Positions 16,778 to 25,368 of a stretch of DNA of 64,000 nt are shown here, in pieces. Made by a program: the position numbers and the translations under genes. Within the stretch, counting starts at the first letter, position 1; every line of letters begins with the position of its first letter. Below the pieces are notes generated by a model. The model did not search any database, was not told where the DNA came from, and saw only the letters and a program-made list of their open reading frames with translations. The DNA is from Rugamonas sp045984285 (GTDB taxonomy: Bacteria; Pseudomonadota; Gammaproteobacteria; Burkholderiales; Burkholderiaceae_D): contig NZ_JBJQIK030000001.1 of assembly GCF_045984285.3 (NCBI RefSeq), forward strand, positions 62,001-126,000, read 5' to 3'.

Positions 16778-17863
16778 ATGCAACGCCGTTCCTTCCTGAA
16801 GAAAACCGCCGCCGGCGCAGGCGCCGCCACGCTGGCCGCTCCCGCACTGGCGCAAACGCATCCAACCGTCAACTGGCGGCTGGCAAGCAGCTTCCCCAAA
16901 ACGCTGGATACGATCTACGGTTCGGCCGAGCAGTTCGTGAAGCGCGTGGCCCAGCTCACCGGCGGCAAATTCGTGATCCGCCAGTTCGCGGCAGGCGAAA
17001 TTGTCCCCGGCCTGCAGGTAATGGACTCCGTGCAGAACGGCACCGTGGAAATCGGCCACACGCCTGCCTACTACTACTTCGGCAAGGATCCCACCTTCGC
17101 CTTCGACTGCGCGGTGCCCTTCGGCCTGACTTCGCGCCAGCAGACCGCATGGTTCGACCAGGGTGGCGGCCGCGAGCTGCTGCGCGAGTTCTACAAAGGC
17201 TACGGCATCATCAACTTCTTCGGCGGGAACACGGGCACGCAGATGGGCGGCTGGTACCGCAAGGAGATCAAGTCCGTGAAGGACATGCAGGGCTTGAAGA
17301 TGCGTGTGGCCGGTTTCGCGGGCCGTGTGATGGAGCGCATGGGCGTGGTGCCGCAGCAGATTCCCGCTGGCGATGTATATGCCGCGCTGGAAAAAGGCAC
17401 TATCGACGCCGCCGAATGGGTTGGTCCGTACGACGACGAAAAACTCGGCCTCGCGCGCGTGGCGCCGCACTATTATTCGCCGGGCTGGTGGGAGGCGGGT
17501 CCGCAGCTGTCCTTGTACATCAACATCAAGGAATGGGAAAAGCTGCCCAAGGAATACCAGGCCGCGATTGAAGCCGCGAGCTACGAGTGCCACGTCGCCA
17601 TGCAGGCCGACTACGACGCGAAGAACCCCGCCGCACTGGCCCGCCTGATCAAGAACGGGGCCAAACTGCACAACTTCTCCAAAGACGTGATGGACGCAGC
17701 CTGGAAGCATTCCCAGGCCGTGATGGAAGAAGAGGCCGCGAAGAACGCCAAGTTCAAGAAGATCTACGAGCCCTGGAAGAGGTTCCGCCAGGACCAGAAC
17801 CAGTGGGCCTCCGTCGCTGAAGCCACCATGCAGAACTACCTCATCTCCGCCAGCCGCCGCTGA
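16778..17863 (+). CDS. TRAP transporter solute-binding protein DctP, paralogue 2
   Basis: A 361-residue periplasmic binding protein closely similar to the one at 11129 over its whole length. It has the same twin-arginine-like signal (QRRSFLKKTA, cleavage near APALAQ), the same NWRLASSFPKTLDTIYGSAE opening, and a nearly identical C-terminus (KRFRQDQNQWASVAEATMQN). The 3' DNA of the two genes also shares long identical runs, pointing to a fairly recent duplication or gene conversion. Substitutions cluster in the ligand half (for example HNFSKD against RNYPKD), so ligands may differ. GAGGAG lies before the ATG. No permease gene is adjacent. Confidence 0.9.
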   Translation: MQRRSFLKKTAAGAGAATLAAPALAQTHPTVNWRLASSFPKTLDTIYGSAEQFVKRVAQLTGGKFVIRQFAAGEIVPGLQVMDSVQNGTVEIGHTPAYYYFGKDPTFAFDCAVPFGLTSRQQTAWFDQGGGRELLREFYKGYGIINFFGGNTGTQMGGWYRKEIKSVKDMQGLKMRVAGFAGRVMERMGVVPQQIPAGDVYAALEKGTIDAAEWVGPYDDEKLGLARVAPHYYSPGWWEAGPQLSLYINIKEWEKLPKEYQAAIEAASYECHVAMQADYDAKNPAALARLIKNGAKLHNFSKDVMDAAWKHSQAVMEEEAAKNAKFKKIYEPWKRFRQDQNQWASVAEATMQNYLISASRR

Positions 17864-17992
17864 GATGATTTGCTGAGCTACCGCAATAGCATGGCACTGG
17901 GGCGCTGCTACTTTCGCGATTTTGGCGCGGGAGTAGAATATGACACCGACACTGTTCCACGCGAGCGAGGCTTCATCGTAAGGAGACCGAAG

Positions 17993-18241
17993 ATGGTTGG
18001 GTTAAGCACTTCGGCGATCAAAGTCCTTGAGTTGAATATGCATGGCTGTATTCTGCAGATCGGAGGCGATACCGTTCCCTTAGCATTTGCAGACTTCCCA
18101 TGGTTCAGGGGCCTTAGCGCGGTTCAAATCGAGGATGTCAGGTTGACCGGCCGTGAGCACTTCTATTGGCCAGCGCTTGATGTCGACCTCTCGCTTTCCT
18201 CGATCAGAAACCCCGCGGATTTCCCGCTGATCGCACGCTGA
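17993..18241 (+). CDS. DUF2442 protein
   Basis: An 82-residue protein of the DUF2442 type, recognised by PLAFADFPWFRGLSAVQIED and the ending HFYWPALDVDLSLSSI. DUF2442 genes are commonly paired with a DUF4160 gene in toxin-antitoxin-like arrangements, but no DUF4160 gene is present on either side here. AAGGAG precedes the ATG at 17993; the frame stays open upstream to 17870, so a longer start is possible but lacks a good ribosome site. Nearly touches the paaX stop. Function unknown. Confidence 0.65.
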   Translation: MVGLSTSAIKVLELNMHGCILQIGGDTVPLAFADFPWFRGLSAVQIEDVRLTGREHFYWPALDVDLSLSSIRNPADFPLIAR

Positions 18242-18247
18242 ACTGGC

Positions 18248-19171
18248 TTAGTGCAGGCCGCCAAAACGGGTGAGGAAGCTGGCGCCGGACGGCGGCGTGA
18301 AAGGGGCTTCGCGCTGGAGGGCGGCGAGGATGTGCTCCGATGAGGCACGGTGCGTGCGCTGGTACAGCTCGCGCGCCAGTTCGTAGGCCACAGTGCCCGG
18401 CCACGGCGTCGGCAGCAGTTCGATCGGCAACTGCGGATCGTGCAGCTGCACCCGGCGGTAGGCGTGAATCACCAGCGTGCGCAGCATGAAGGCCTGTTGC
18501 GGGTTCGGGGTCTCCGCCGCCAGCAGCGCAAGCAGCGGCGAGAAGCGGGCCACGAAGCGCTCGTAGCCCTCAATCACTTCGGACAGATCCCATCCCTCGG
18601 CCACCAGGTCCGACAGCGGCTTGCTTTCCACACCGGGCAGTTGCGCCGCCTGGACCACATATACCTTGCCGCGCATGCCCGTGCGGCCCAGCAGCGCATC
18701 CAGCGCCTCCGCATCGCCTGCCGGATGGGACGCGATGCCCGGCGCGATCATGCTGTAGCCCTCCCACAGCAGTTCCTTGCGCAGCGCGGTGCGCTCGGCG
18801 GCAGAGAGGCTGTTCGCACCGAGCACCAGCGTCCAGCTGCCGTCCCAGTGCAGGTTCAAGGGCGCGTACACGCGGCGGAAGGCGCGCGTGAAACGGCGCA
18901 TCGCTTCCGGCGTGATCGCGTAGGAACTGCGGCGGCCGTCGCGCTGCGATCCCAGCCAGCCCTCCTGCGCCAGCCGGAATACGGAAGTCCGCAGCAGCCG
19001 GTCATTCACGCCGAACGGTTCAAGCAGCTCGATCAGGCTGCCCAGCCATGCTTCGCCACCGTGCGGCGCAATGGCGTCGCCAAAAATCGTCATGACGAGC
19101 GACTTCGAGCGGGGCGGTTCCGCAGCCAGGAAGGCGGCGATCCAGCCGTCAAGGGAGTTGATTTTCTGCAT
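18248..19171 (-). CDS. paaX: phenylacetate-responsive repressor PaaX
   Basis: A 307-residue regulator of the PaaX family. It represses the phenylacetate genes and releases DNA when phenylacetyl-CoA binds. The N-terminal winged helix includes SLVMTIFGDAIAPHGGEAWL-like sequence and the NDRLLRTSVFRLAQEGWL recognition region; the middle carries WDGSWTLVLGA and the C-terminal domain TLVIHAYRRVQLHDP. It is divergent from paaA across 119 nt that contain an inverted repeat. Length fits the family (about 300-316 residues). Confidence 0.93.
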   Translation of the reverse strand: MQKINSLDGWIAAFLAAEPPRSKSLVMTIFGDAIAPHGGEAWLGSLIELLEPFGVNDRLLRTSVFRLAQEGWLGSQRDGRRSSYAITPEAMRRFTRAFRRVYAPLNLHWDGSWTLVLGANSLSAAERTALRKELLWEGYSMIAPGIASHPAGDAEALDALLGRTGMRGKVYVVQAAQLPGVESKPLSDLVAEGWDLSEVIEGYERFVARFSPLLALLAAETPNPQQAFMLRTLVIHAYRRVQLHDPQLPIELLPTPWPGTVAYELARELYQRTHRASSEHILAALQREAPFTPPSGASFLTRFGGLH

Positions 19172-19203
19172 GGATAGTATTTTACCCAGCTCAAGGCAAG
19201 GGA

Positions 19204-19236
19204 TACGGATTTTTTATATGACACAAAAAAACCGTA
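19204..19236. promoter_or_regulatory. inverted repeat in the paaX-paaA control region
   Basis: TACGGATTTTTT (19204-19215) and AAAAAAACCGTA (19225-19236) form 12-nt arms with one mismatch and a 9-nt spacer. They sit between the divergent paaX and paaA genes. A TATGAT -10-like box for paaA follows at 19258-19263. This is a reasonable PaaX operator candidate, though the arms do not obviously match the published E. coli site. Confidence 0.45.
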
Positions 19237-19290
19237 GTCAAACAAGATTTTGTATCGTATGATGGACTGATACCAGATTGGAGACAAGCC

Positions 19291-20280
19291 ATGTACGCAC
19301 AAATGGTGGAGACCGGACTGAAAAACGTCCGTACCGTCGATGACATGAGCGAGGAAGAACGCGCCTTCCAGGCGCGGATCGACGCCGGCATCAAGATCGA
19401 AGCAAAAGACTGGATGCCCGAGGCCTACCGCAAAACCTTGATCCGCCAGATCTCGCAGCACGCCCACTCGGAAATCGTCGGCCAGTTGCCTGAGGGTAAT
19501 TGGGTGACGCGCGCTCCGACCCTGAAGCGCAAGTCCATCCTGCTCGCCAAGATCCAGGATGAAGCGGGCCACGGCCTTTACCTCTACAGCGCCGCCGAAA
19601 CGTTGGGCGTCTCGCGCGACGAGCTGCTGGCCGCCCTCCATTCGGGCAAGGCCAAGTATTCGAGCATCTTCAACTACCCAACCCTGAGCTGGGCCGACAT
19701 GGGCGCCATCGGCTGGCTGGTGGACGGCTCGGCCATCATCAACCAGATTCCCCTGTGCCGCTGCTCCTATGGCCCGTACTCGCGCGCCATGATCCGCGTC
19801 TGCAAGGAAGAATCCTTCCACGCGCGCCAGGGCTACGACATCATGATGGCGCTCGCCAAAGGCACACCGGAACAGAAGGCGATGGCGCAGGACGCGCTGA
19901 ACCGCTGGTGGTGGCCGTCGCTGATGATGTTCGGCCCATCCGATGCCGACTCGGTCAACAGCGCGCAGTCCAGCAAATGGCGCATCAAGCTGTTCTCGAA
20001 CGACGAACTGCGCCAGCGCATGGTGGACCAGACCGTGCCGCAAGCCGAATTCCTGGGCCTGACCATTCCCGACCCCGACCTGAAATGGAACGCGGAGCGC
20101 GGCAGCTACGATTTCGGCGAAATCGACTGGTCCGAATTCCACAACGTCCTGAAGGGCAACGGCCCCTGCAACCGCGAGCGCCTGCGCACCCGCGTGAAAG
20201 CCTGGGACGACGGCGAATGGTTCCGCGATGCGCTGGTGGCGCACGCAGAGAAAAAACAAGCAAAGAAGGCTGCGGCCTGA
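19291..20280 (+). CDS. paaA: 1,2-phenylacetyl-CoA epoxidase, catalytic subunit A
   Basis: A 329-residue di-iron subunit of the phenylacetyl-CoA epoxygenase, which converts phenylacetyl-CoA to its ring 1,2-epoxide with O2 and NADPH. The two iron-binding helices are visible as KIQDEAGHGLYLYSAAE near residue 90 and CKEEESFHARQGYD-like RVCKEESFHARQGY near 170. It forms a complex with PaaC and PaaB and receives electrons from PaaE. First gene of the paa operon; GGAGAC precedes the ATG. Confidence 0.96.
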   Translation: MYAQMVETGLKNVRTVDDMSEEERAFQARIDAGIKIEAKDWMPEAYRKTLIRQISQHAHSEIVGQLPEGNWVTRAPTLKRKSILLAKIQDEAGHGLYLYSAAETLGVSRDELLAALHSGKAKYSSIFNYPTLSWADMGAIGWLVDGSAIINQIPLCRCSYGPYSRAMIRVCKEESFHARQGYDIMMALAKGTPEQKAMAQDALNRWWWPSLMMFGPSDADSVNSAQSSKWRIKLFSNDELRQRMVDQTVPQAEFLGLTIPDPDLKWNAERGSYDFGEIDWSEFHNVLKGNGPCNRERLRTRVKAWDDGEWFRDALVAHAEKKQAKKAAA

Positions 20281-20290
20281 GGAGACAAGA

Positions 20291-20575
20291 ATGAGCAAGG
20301 AATGGCCACTGTGGGAAGTGTTCATCCGCAGCCAGCACGGCCTGGCCCACAAGCACGTGGGCAGCCTGCATGCGCCGGATGCGGAAATGGCGATCAATAA
20401 CGCGCGTGACGTCTACACGCGCCGCAACGAAGGCGTGAGCATCTGGGTGGTGCGCGCGGCCGATATCGTCGCCAGCAGCCCTGCGGACAAAGGCGCGCTG
20501 TTCGAGCCGTCCAACAGCAAGGTATACCGCCATCCGACTTTCTTCCCGATGCCGGAAGAAGTGAAGAACCTGTAA
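20291..20575 (+). CDS. paaB: 1,2-phenylacetyl-CoA epoxidase subunit B
   Basis: A 94-residue subunit with the family opening EWPLWEVFIRSQHGLAHKHVG and the conserved NARDVYTRRNEGVSIWVV. PaaB bridges the PaaA-PaaC dimers in the multicomponent epoxidase. The start at 20291, with GGAGAC before it, follows the paaA stop by 10 nt; upstream in-frame codons belong to the paaA shadow. The length is that of E. coli PaaB (95 residues). Confidence 0.95.
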   Translation: MSKEWPLWEVFIRSQHGLAHKHVGSLHAPDAEMAINNARDVYTRRNEGVSIWVVRAADIVASSPADKGALFEPSNSKVYRHPTFFPMPEEVKNL

Positions 20576-20585
20576 GGCGGACGCC

Positions 20586-21338
20586 ATGGATCACAAAGTC
20601 AATTACCTGCTGCGCCTTGGGGACAACGCACTGGTGCTGAGCCAGCGCCTGTCCGAGCTGTGCGGCAAGGGTCCGGCGCTGGAAGAAGATATGGCGCTCA
20701 CCAATGTGGCGCTCGACCTGCTGGGCCAGGCGCGCATGTGGTTCACCTATGCGGGCGAACTGGAAGGCAAGGGCCGCGACGAAGACCAGCTGGCTTACCT
20801 GCGCGATGCACACGACTTCCGCAATGTGCTGCTGGTGGAGCAGCCGAACGGGAACTATGCCGACACTATGATGCGCCAGTTCTTCTTCGATACCTGGCAT
20901 TACTTCCAGATCGGTGCGCTCACCAGATCGTCCGACGCGCGCATTGCGGAAATCGCGGAGAAGTCGCTCAAGGAGGTGACTTACCACCTGCGCCGCAGCG
21001 GCGACCTGGTCGTGCGCCTCGGCGATGGCACGGACACCAGCCATGCCTATGCGCAGACGGCAGCGAACGAGTTGTGGATGTACAGCGGCGAAGTCTTCAA
21101 CTACGACGAAACGGACGAAGCGATGGTGGCGGCAGGGGTGGCGCCGGCTGCCGCGCCGCTGCGCCAGCAATGGTTCGACCACGTTGCCGACATCTTCGGG
21201 GAAGCCACGCTGACCATGCCCCCGGTGGATGCCTGGATGCAGAAGGGCGGCAAGCAAGGCCGCCACAGCGAGCACCTGGGCTACCTGCTGGCCGAGATGC
21301 AGTTCCTGCAGCGCGCCTACCCCGGCGCGGAGTGGTAA
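20586..21338 (+). CDS. paaC: 1,2-phenylacetyl-CoA epoxidase, structural subunit C
   Basis: A 250-residue ferritin-like structural partner of PaaA. Typical sequence includes LLRLGDNALVLSQRLSELCG at the N-terminus, LLGQARMWFTYAGELEG and RSGDLVVRLGDGTDTSH. It lacks a full di-iron ligand set, as expected for PaaC. It follows paaB by 10 nt with AAGGCGG before the ATG. Confidence 0.95.
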   Translation: MDHKVNYLLRLGDNALVLSQRLSELCGKGPALEEDMALTNVALDLLGQARMWFTYAGELEGKGRDEDQLAYLRDAHDFRNVLLVEQPNGNYADTMMRQFFFDTWHYFQIGALTRSSDARIAEIAEKSLKEVTYHLRRSGDLVVRLGDGTDTSHAYAQTAANELWMYSGEVFNYDETDEAMVAAGVAPAAAPLRQQWFDHVADIFGEATLTMPPVDAWMQKGGKQGRHSEHLGYLLAEMQFLQRAYPGAEW

Positions 21339-21340
21339 GC

Positions 21341-21895
21341 ATGCAAGCCGCGCCTTCGTCGTTGCCGCGCAGGCGGCAACCCAGGAGCGCCGACGAGGTC
21401 TGGGCGCTGCTGGCAGAGGTCCCCGACCCCGAAATCCCCGTGATTTCGGTGGTGGACCTCGGCATCGTGCGCAATGTGGAATTCGATGCCGGCGGCTGCA
21501 CCGTCACCATCACCCCAACCTATTCCGGCTGCCCCGCCATGCAAGTGATCGCCGATGCGGTGAAGGACGCCCTGGCCGCGCATGGCGTGCCGGACGCGCG
21601 CATCGTCACCCAGCTCTCGCCCGCATGGACCACGGACTGGATGAGCGAATCCGGCAAGGCCAAGCTGCAGGGCTACGGCATCGCGCCGCCCGCGCAGAAG
21701 GTCATCGACATCAGCGGCCTGCGCGGCGGCGCAACGGAGCGCGGCCCCGGCAGGCTCGAAATGCCGGGTGTGGCCTGCCCGAACTGCGGATCGCATCATA
21801 CGGAACTCACCAGCCAGTTCGGCTCCACGCCCTGCAAGGCCCTCTACAAGTGCCTGGACTGCCGCGAGCCCTTCGACTACTTCAAGTGCCACTGA
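21341..21895 (+). CDS. paaD: phenylacetyl-CoA epoxidase maturation protein D
   Basis: A 184-residue MIP18/DUF59-type protein needed for metal-centre assembly of the epoxidase. The DUF59 part runs from VPDPEIPVISVVDLGIVRNV to TYSGCPAMQVIAD. The C-terminus holds a Cys-rich zinc or iron-sulfur region (CPNCGSHH, then CLDCREPF and KCH). Residues 5-18 (SSLPRRRQPRS and neighbours) are encoded by a REP-like hairpin and have no counterpart that I recognise in the family. The ATG is 2 nt after the paaC stop. Confidence 0.93.
   Translation: MQAAPSSLPRRRQPRSADEVWALLAEVPDPEIPVISVVDLGIVRNVEFDAGGCTVTITPTYSGCPAMQVIADAVKDALAAHGVPDARIVTQLSPAWTTDWMSESGKAKLQGYGIAPPAQKVIDISGLRGGATERGPGRLEMPGVACPNCGSHHTELTSQFGSTPCKALYKCLDCREPFDYFKCH
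21357..21387. repeat. REP-like hairpin inside the start of paaD
   Basis: GTTGCCGC-GCAG-GCGGCAAC (21361-21380), preceded by TCGTC and followed by CCAGG. The plan TCGT-hairpin-AACCCAGG is shared with the intergenic copy at 15441-15468. Confidence 0.55.
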
Positions 21896-21900
21896 ACACC

Positions 21901-22977
21901 ATGAGCAAATTCTATCCCCTGTCCGTCGCCAAGGTGCACAAGGAAACGCGTGACTGCATCGCCGTTACTTTCGCCGTGCCCCCGGAACTGCAGGACAGCT
22001 TCAAGTACCAGCAGGGCCAGCACCTTACGCTGCGCGCCATGGTCAACGACGAAGACCTGCGCCGCTCGTATTCCATCTGTTCGGCGGTGCAGGACGGCGC
22101 GCTGCGCGTGGCCATCAAGCGCACGCAGGGCGGCGCCTTTTCCACCTGGGCGAACGACACGCTGAAGCCCGGCGCCACGATTGAAGTCATGCCGCCCATG
22201 GGCCACTTCAACGTGCCGCTGGCGGCCGAGCAACAGCGCAACTACCTGGCGTTTGCGGCAGGCAGCGGCATCACGCCGGTGCTGTCGATCATCAAGACCA
22301 CGCTGCTCACCGAGCCGCGCAGCAAATTCACGCTCTTCTACGGCAACCGCGCTTCATCGTCGGTCATCTTCAAGAATGAACTGATGGAACTGAAGGATAG
22401 CTACCTTGAGCGCCTGAACATCGTGTACGTGATGAGCCGGGAGCAGCAGGACATTGAACTGTTCAATGGCCGCATCACCAAGGAAAAAACGCAGCAGCTG
22501 CTGCAGCACTGGATCGATATCGAAGACTACGACATCGCCTTCATCTGCGGCCCGGAAGACATGATGCACGGCGTATCGGAAGCGCTGCAGGAAGCAGGCA
22601 TGCCGAAATCGAACATCAAGATCGAGCTGTTCGCCGCCAGCATTCCGAAGCACCAGCACAAGCCGCGCCCGCAAGCCGATGGCGCATCGCAGCAGACCGA
22701 AGTCACCGTTATCCTCGACGGCAATGCCGCCACCTTCACGATGGACAAGGAAAAGGAATCCATCCTCGACGCAGGCCTGAAGGCCGGCCTTGAAATGCGC
22801 TATTCGTGCAAGGGCGGCGTGTGCTCCACCTGCCGCTGCAAGGTCATTGAAGGCAAGGTGGATATGGACGTGAACTACGCCCTGGAAGACTACGAAATCG
22901 CGCGCGGATTTGTTTTATCTTGCCAGAGCTTCCCCGCAACAGACAAAGTTGTGATCGACTTCGACCAGGCCGAATAA
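21901..22977 (+). CDS. paaE: 1,2-phenylacetyl-CoA epoxidase reductase E
   Basis: A 358-residue reductase that passes electrons from NADPH to PaaA. The FAD domain has RRSYSIC (R-x-Y-S) near residue 58; the NAD(P) domain has AAGSGITPVLSI and FYGNRASSSVIF. The C-terminal plant-type 2Fe-2S ferredoxin domain has the cysteines of CKGGVCSTCRCK and the last one in VLSCQS. The ATG follows the paaD stop by 5 nt. Confidence 0.96.
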   Translation: MSKFYPLSVAKVHKETRDCIAVTFAVPPELQDSFKYQQGQHLTLRAMVNDEDLRRSYSICSAVQDGALRVAIKRTQGGAFSTWANDTLKPGATIEVMPPMGHFNVPLAAEQQRNYLAFAAGSGITPVLSIIKTTLLTEPRSKFTLFYGNRASSSVIFKNELMELKDSYLERLNIVYVMSREQQDIELFNGRITKEKTQQLLQHWIDIEDYDIAFICGPEDMMHGVSEALQEAGMPKSNIKIELFAASIPKHQHKPRPQADGASQQTEVTVILDGNAATFTMDKEKESILDAGLKAGLEMRYSCKGGVCSTCRCKVIEGKVDMDVNYALEDYEIARGFVLSCQSFPATDKVVIDFDQAE

Positions 22978-22999
22978 GATCAGGGTCTGACCCCAATTA
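22978..22999. repeat. short repeat, family GGGGWCAGACCC (reverse copy)
   Basis: GATCA, GGGTCTGACCCC, AATTA in succession, starting at the base after the paaE stop and lying 20 nt before paaG. It is the reverse complement of the copy at 16736, except for the central bases (TC against AC). Confidence 0.6.
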
Positions 23000-23019
23000 G
23001 GAAATATTACGGAGACGAT

Positions 23020-23811
23020 ATGGCTTTCGAGAACATTCTGTTTGAAATCACGGAAGGCGTAGCGCAGCTGACGCTGAACCGCCCGGACAAGCTGAACAGC
23101 TTCACCCAGGCCATGCACCTGGAAGTGCGCGAAGCGCTGGCCCAGCTGCGCGCCGATAGGACGGTGCGCGTGCTGGTGCTGACCGGTGCGGGCCGCGGCT
23201 TCTGCGCGGGCCAGGACTTGTCCGACCGCGCGGTGGAGCCGGGCGCGAAAGGCGTCGATCTCGGCGACTCCGTCGAGAAGTTCTACGCGCCGCTGGTGCT
23301 GGCGCTGCGCGACCTGCCCATGCCCGTCATCTGCGCCGTGAACGGCGTTGCGGCCGGCGCCGGCGCCAACCTTGCGCTGGCGGCAGACATTGTGCTCGCC
23401 GCCAAATCGGCCAGCTTCGTGGAAGTGTTCTGCAAACTGGGCCTGATTCCGGATACCGGCGGCACCTGGATCCTGCCGCGCCTTATCGGCCACGCGCGCG
23501 CCACCGGTCTCGCCATGCTGGGCGAGAAGCTGAGCGCCGAACGCGCCGAGCAGTGGGGTCTGATCTGGAAGGCCGTGCCGGACGAAGAACTGATGAACGA
23601 GGCGCTGGCCATGGCCCGTCATTTCGCCACTGCGCCCACCAAGGGACTTGCCTTCACCAAGAAAGCCTTCCAGCTCAGCTACGGCAACACCCTGGAGGAC
23701 CAGCTGAAGCTGGAAGGGCAGATGATGCGTGAGCTGGGCAACAGCCACGACTACCGTGAAGGCGTGGACGCCTTCATCGCCAAACGCGCACCTCAATTCA
23801 AAGGAGAGTAA
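23020..23811 (+). CDS. paaG: ring-1,2-epoxyphenylacetyl-CoA isomerase
   Basis: A 263-residue crotonase-fold enzyme that converts the ring epoxide to the oxepin-CoA. The oxyanion-hole motifs are GRGFCAGQDLSDRAVEPG and NGVAAGAGANLALAADIVLA; the catalytic acid region is FVEVFCKLGLIPDTGGTW. It follows paaE after 42 nt that hold the short repeat and a GGAG site. This is the only crotonase-family gene in the cluster, so the separate hydratase PaaF must be encoded elsewhere or replaced by another enzyme. Confidence 0.92.
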   Translation: MAFENILFEITEGVAQLTLNRPDKLNSFTQAMHLEVREALAQLRADRTVRVLVLTGAGRGFCAGQDLSDRAVEPGAKGVDLGDSVEKFYAPLVLALRDLPMPVICAVNGVAAGAGANLALAADIVLAAKSASFVEVFCKLGLIPDTGGTWILPRLIGHARATGLAMLGEKLSAERAEQWGLIWKAVPDEELMNEALAMARHFATAPTKGLAFTKKAFQLSYGNTLEDQLKLEGQMMRELGNSHDYREGVDAFIAKRAPQFKGE

Positions 23812-23814
23812 GGC

Positions 23815-25368
23815 ATGGCAGCTATCGCACAGGGAAGTGTTGTCGCCGTCATTGGCAGCGGCGCCATGGGTTCCGGTATCGCACAGGTAGCAGCGGTGGC
23901 CGGGTATCAGGTCAAGCTGTTCGATATGCGCCCTGAAGCGGTGAGCAAGGCCATTGCCGATATCGGCGCGGTGTTCGGCAAGCTGGTGGAGAAGGGCAAG
24001 ATGAGCGCCGCCGACGCGGATGCGGCGCGTGCCCGGCTGCACGGGGTGTCCGGCCTGGGCGATGTGGCCGATGCCGCGCTGGTGGTGGAGGCCGTCGCCG
24101 AAAATCTCGACGTCAAGCGTTCGCTGTTCGGCGACCTGGAAGGCATTGTGTCGGATGACGCCATACTTGCCACCAACACCTCCTCCATTTCCGTGACGGC
24201 GATAGCCGCGAAGCTGCGCCGGCCGCAACGCCTGGCAGGCATGCACTTTTTCAATCCGGTGCCGCTGATGGCGCTGGTGGAAGTGGTGAGCGGCCTTGCC
24301 ACCGATCCCGCCGTTGCGCAGACGGTCTACGATACGGCTGCCGCCTGGGGCAAGAGCCCGGTGCATGCCAAATCCACCCCGGGTTTCATCGTGAACCGCG
24401 TGGCACGCCCTTACTATGCCGAAGGATGGCGCCTGCTGAACGAGCAGGCCGCCGATGCCGCCACCATCGACGCCGTGATGCGCGAGGCCGGCGGCTTCCG
24501 CATGGGGCCATTCGAGCTGATGGACCTGATCGGGCATGACGTGAATTTCTCCGTCACCCAATCCGTATTCAGCGCCTATTACAACGATCCGCGCTTCACG
24601 CCGTCCGTGCTGCAGCAGGAAATGGTGAACGCGGGCTTCCTCGGCCGTAAAGCGGGCCGCGGATTCTACCAGTATGGCGAAGGCGCCGCCGCGCCGCAGC
24701 CGAAAGCGGAAGCACCTCAGCCGAAGCCGGAATACATCGGCTACAGCATCGAACCGGGCATGAGCGGCAAACTCACCGAGCCCATGGTGGAACGCCTGCG
24801 GGCACGCGGCATTGCCGTCACAAACCGCAAGTCGGCCGAAGGGCATTCGCACGCAGAAGAGCCGGCATTCCACTGCAATGGCGCCGCCATCTATCTTACC
24901 GATGGCCGCACCGCGACCCAGCGTGCCGCAGACAACCGCCACCCGGACACGGTGGTCTATGACCTGGTATTCGACGCGGCATCGTCGCCGCGTATCGCCA
25001 TCGCCGCGGCGGAGCAGTGCAATCCGCGCGCAGTGGATGCCGCCGTGGGCATGTTCCAGGCCGCGGGCTTCACTGTCACCCGCCTCGATGATGTGCCGGG
25101 CCTGGCCGTGATGCGCACCGTCGCCATGCTGGCCAACGAGGCGGCGGACGCTGTGCAGCAGGGCGTGTGCAGCGCGGCGGCGGCCGATACCGCGATGCAG
25201 AAGGGCGTCAACTACCCGCGCGGCCCGCTGGCCTGGGCGGACATGGTGGGTGTGAAGCATATCGTGAAAGTCCTCGACAATATGGCGCAGGCTTACGGCG
25301 AGGACCGTTACCGCGTGTCGCCGCTGCTGCGCCGCAAGCAGGCCAGCGGGGCGAAGATCCATGCATGA
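23815..25368 (+). CDS. paaH: 3-hydroxyadipyl-CoA dehydrogenase
   Basis: A 517-residue 3-hydroxyacyl-CoA dehydrogenase with two C-terminal domains. The NAD-binding motif is VAVIGSGAMGSGIAQVAA near residue 10. The catalytic His is in GMHFFNPVPLMALVEVV, with the Asn/Ser region TNTSSISVT. Residues 305-345 form a Pro/Gln-rich linker before the second 3HCDH half. It oxidises 3-hydroxyadipyl-CoA with NAD in phenylacetate breakdown. The 3' end overlaps paaI by 8 nt. Confidence 0.94.
   Translation: MAAIAQGSVVAVIGSGAMGSGIAQVAAVAGYQVKLFDMRPEAVSKAIADIGAVFGKLVEKGKMSAADADAARARLHGVSGLGDVADAALVVEAVAENLDVKRSLFGDLEGIVSDDAILATNTSSISVTAIAAKLRRPQRLAGMHFFNPVPLMALVEVVSGLATDPAVAQTVYDTAAAWGKSPVHAKSTPGFIVNRVARPYYAEGWRLLNEQAADAATIDAVMREAGGFRMGPFELMDLIGHDVNFSVTQSVFSAYYNDPRFTPSVLQQEMVNAGFLGRKAGRGFYQYGEGAAAPQPKAEAPQPKPEYIGYSIEPGMSGKLTEPMVERLRARGIAVTNRKSAEGHSHAEEPAFHCNGAAIYLTDGRTATQRAADNRHPDTVVYDLVFDAASSPRIAIAAAEQCNPRAVDAAVGMFQAAGFTVTRLDDVPGLAVMRTVAMLANEAADAVQQGVCSAAAADTAMQKGVNYPRGPLAWADMVGVKHIVKVLDNMAQAYGEDRYRVSPLLRRKQASGAKIHA

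Noticed and set aside
17940..17981. 13-codon ORF before the DUF2442 gene
   Set aside because: It has no ribosome site and is too short to support as a leader peptide.
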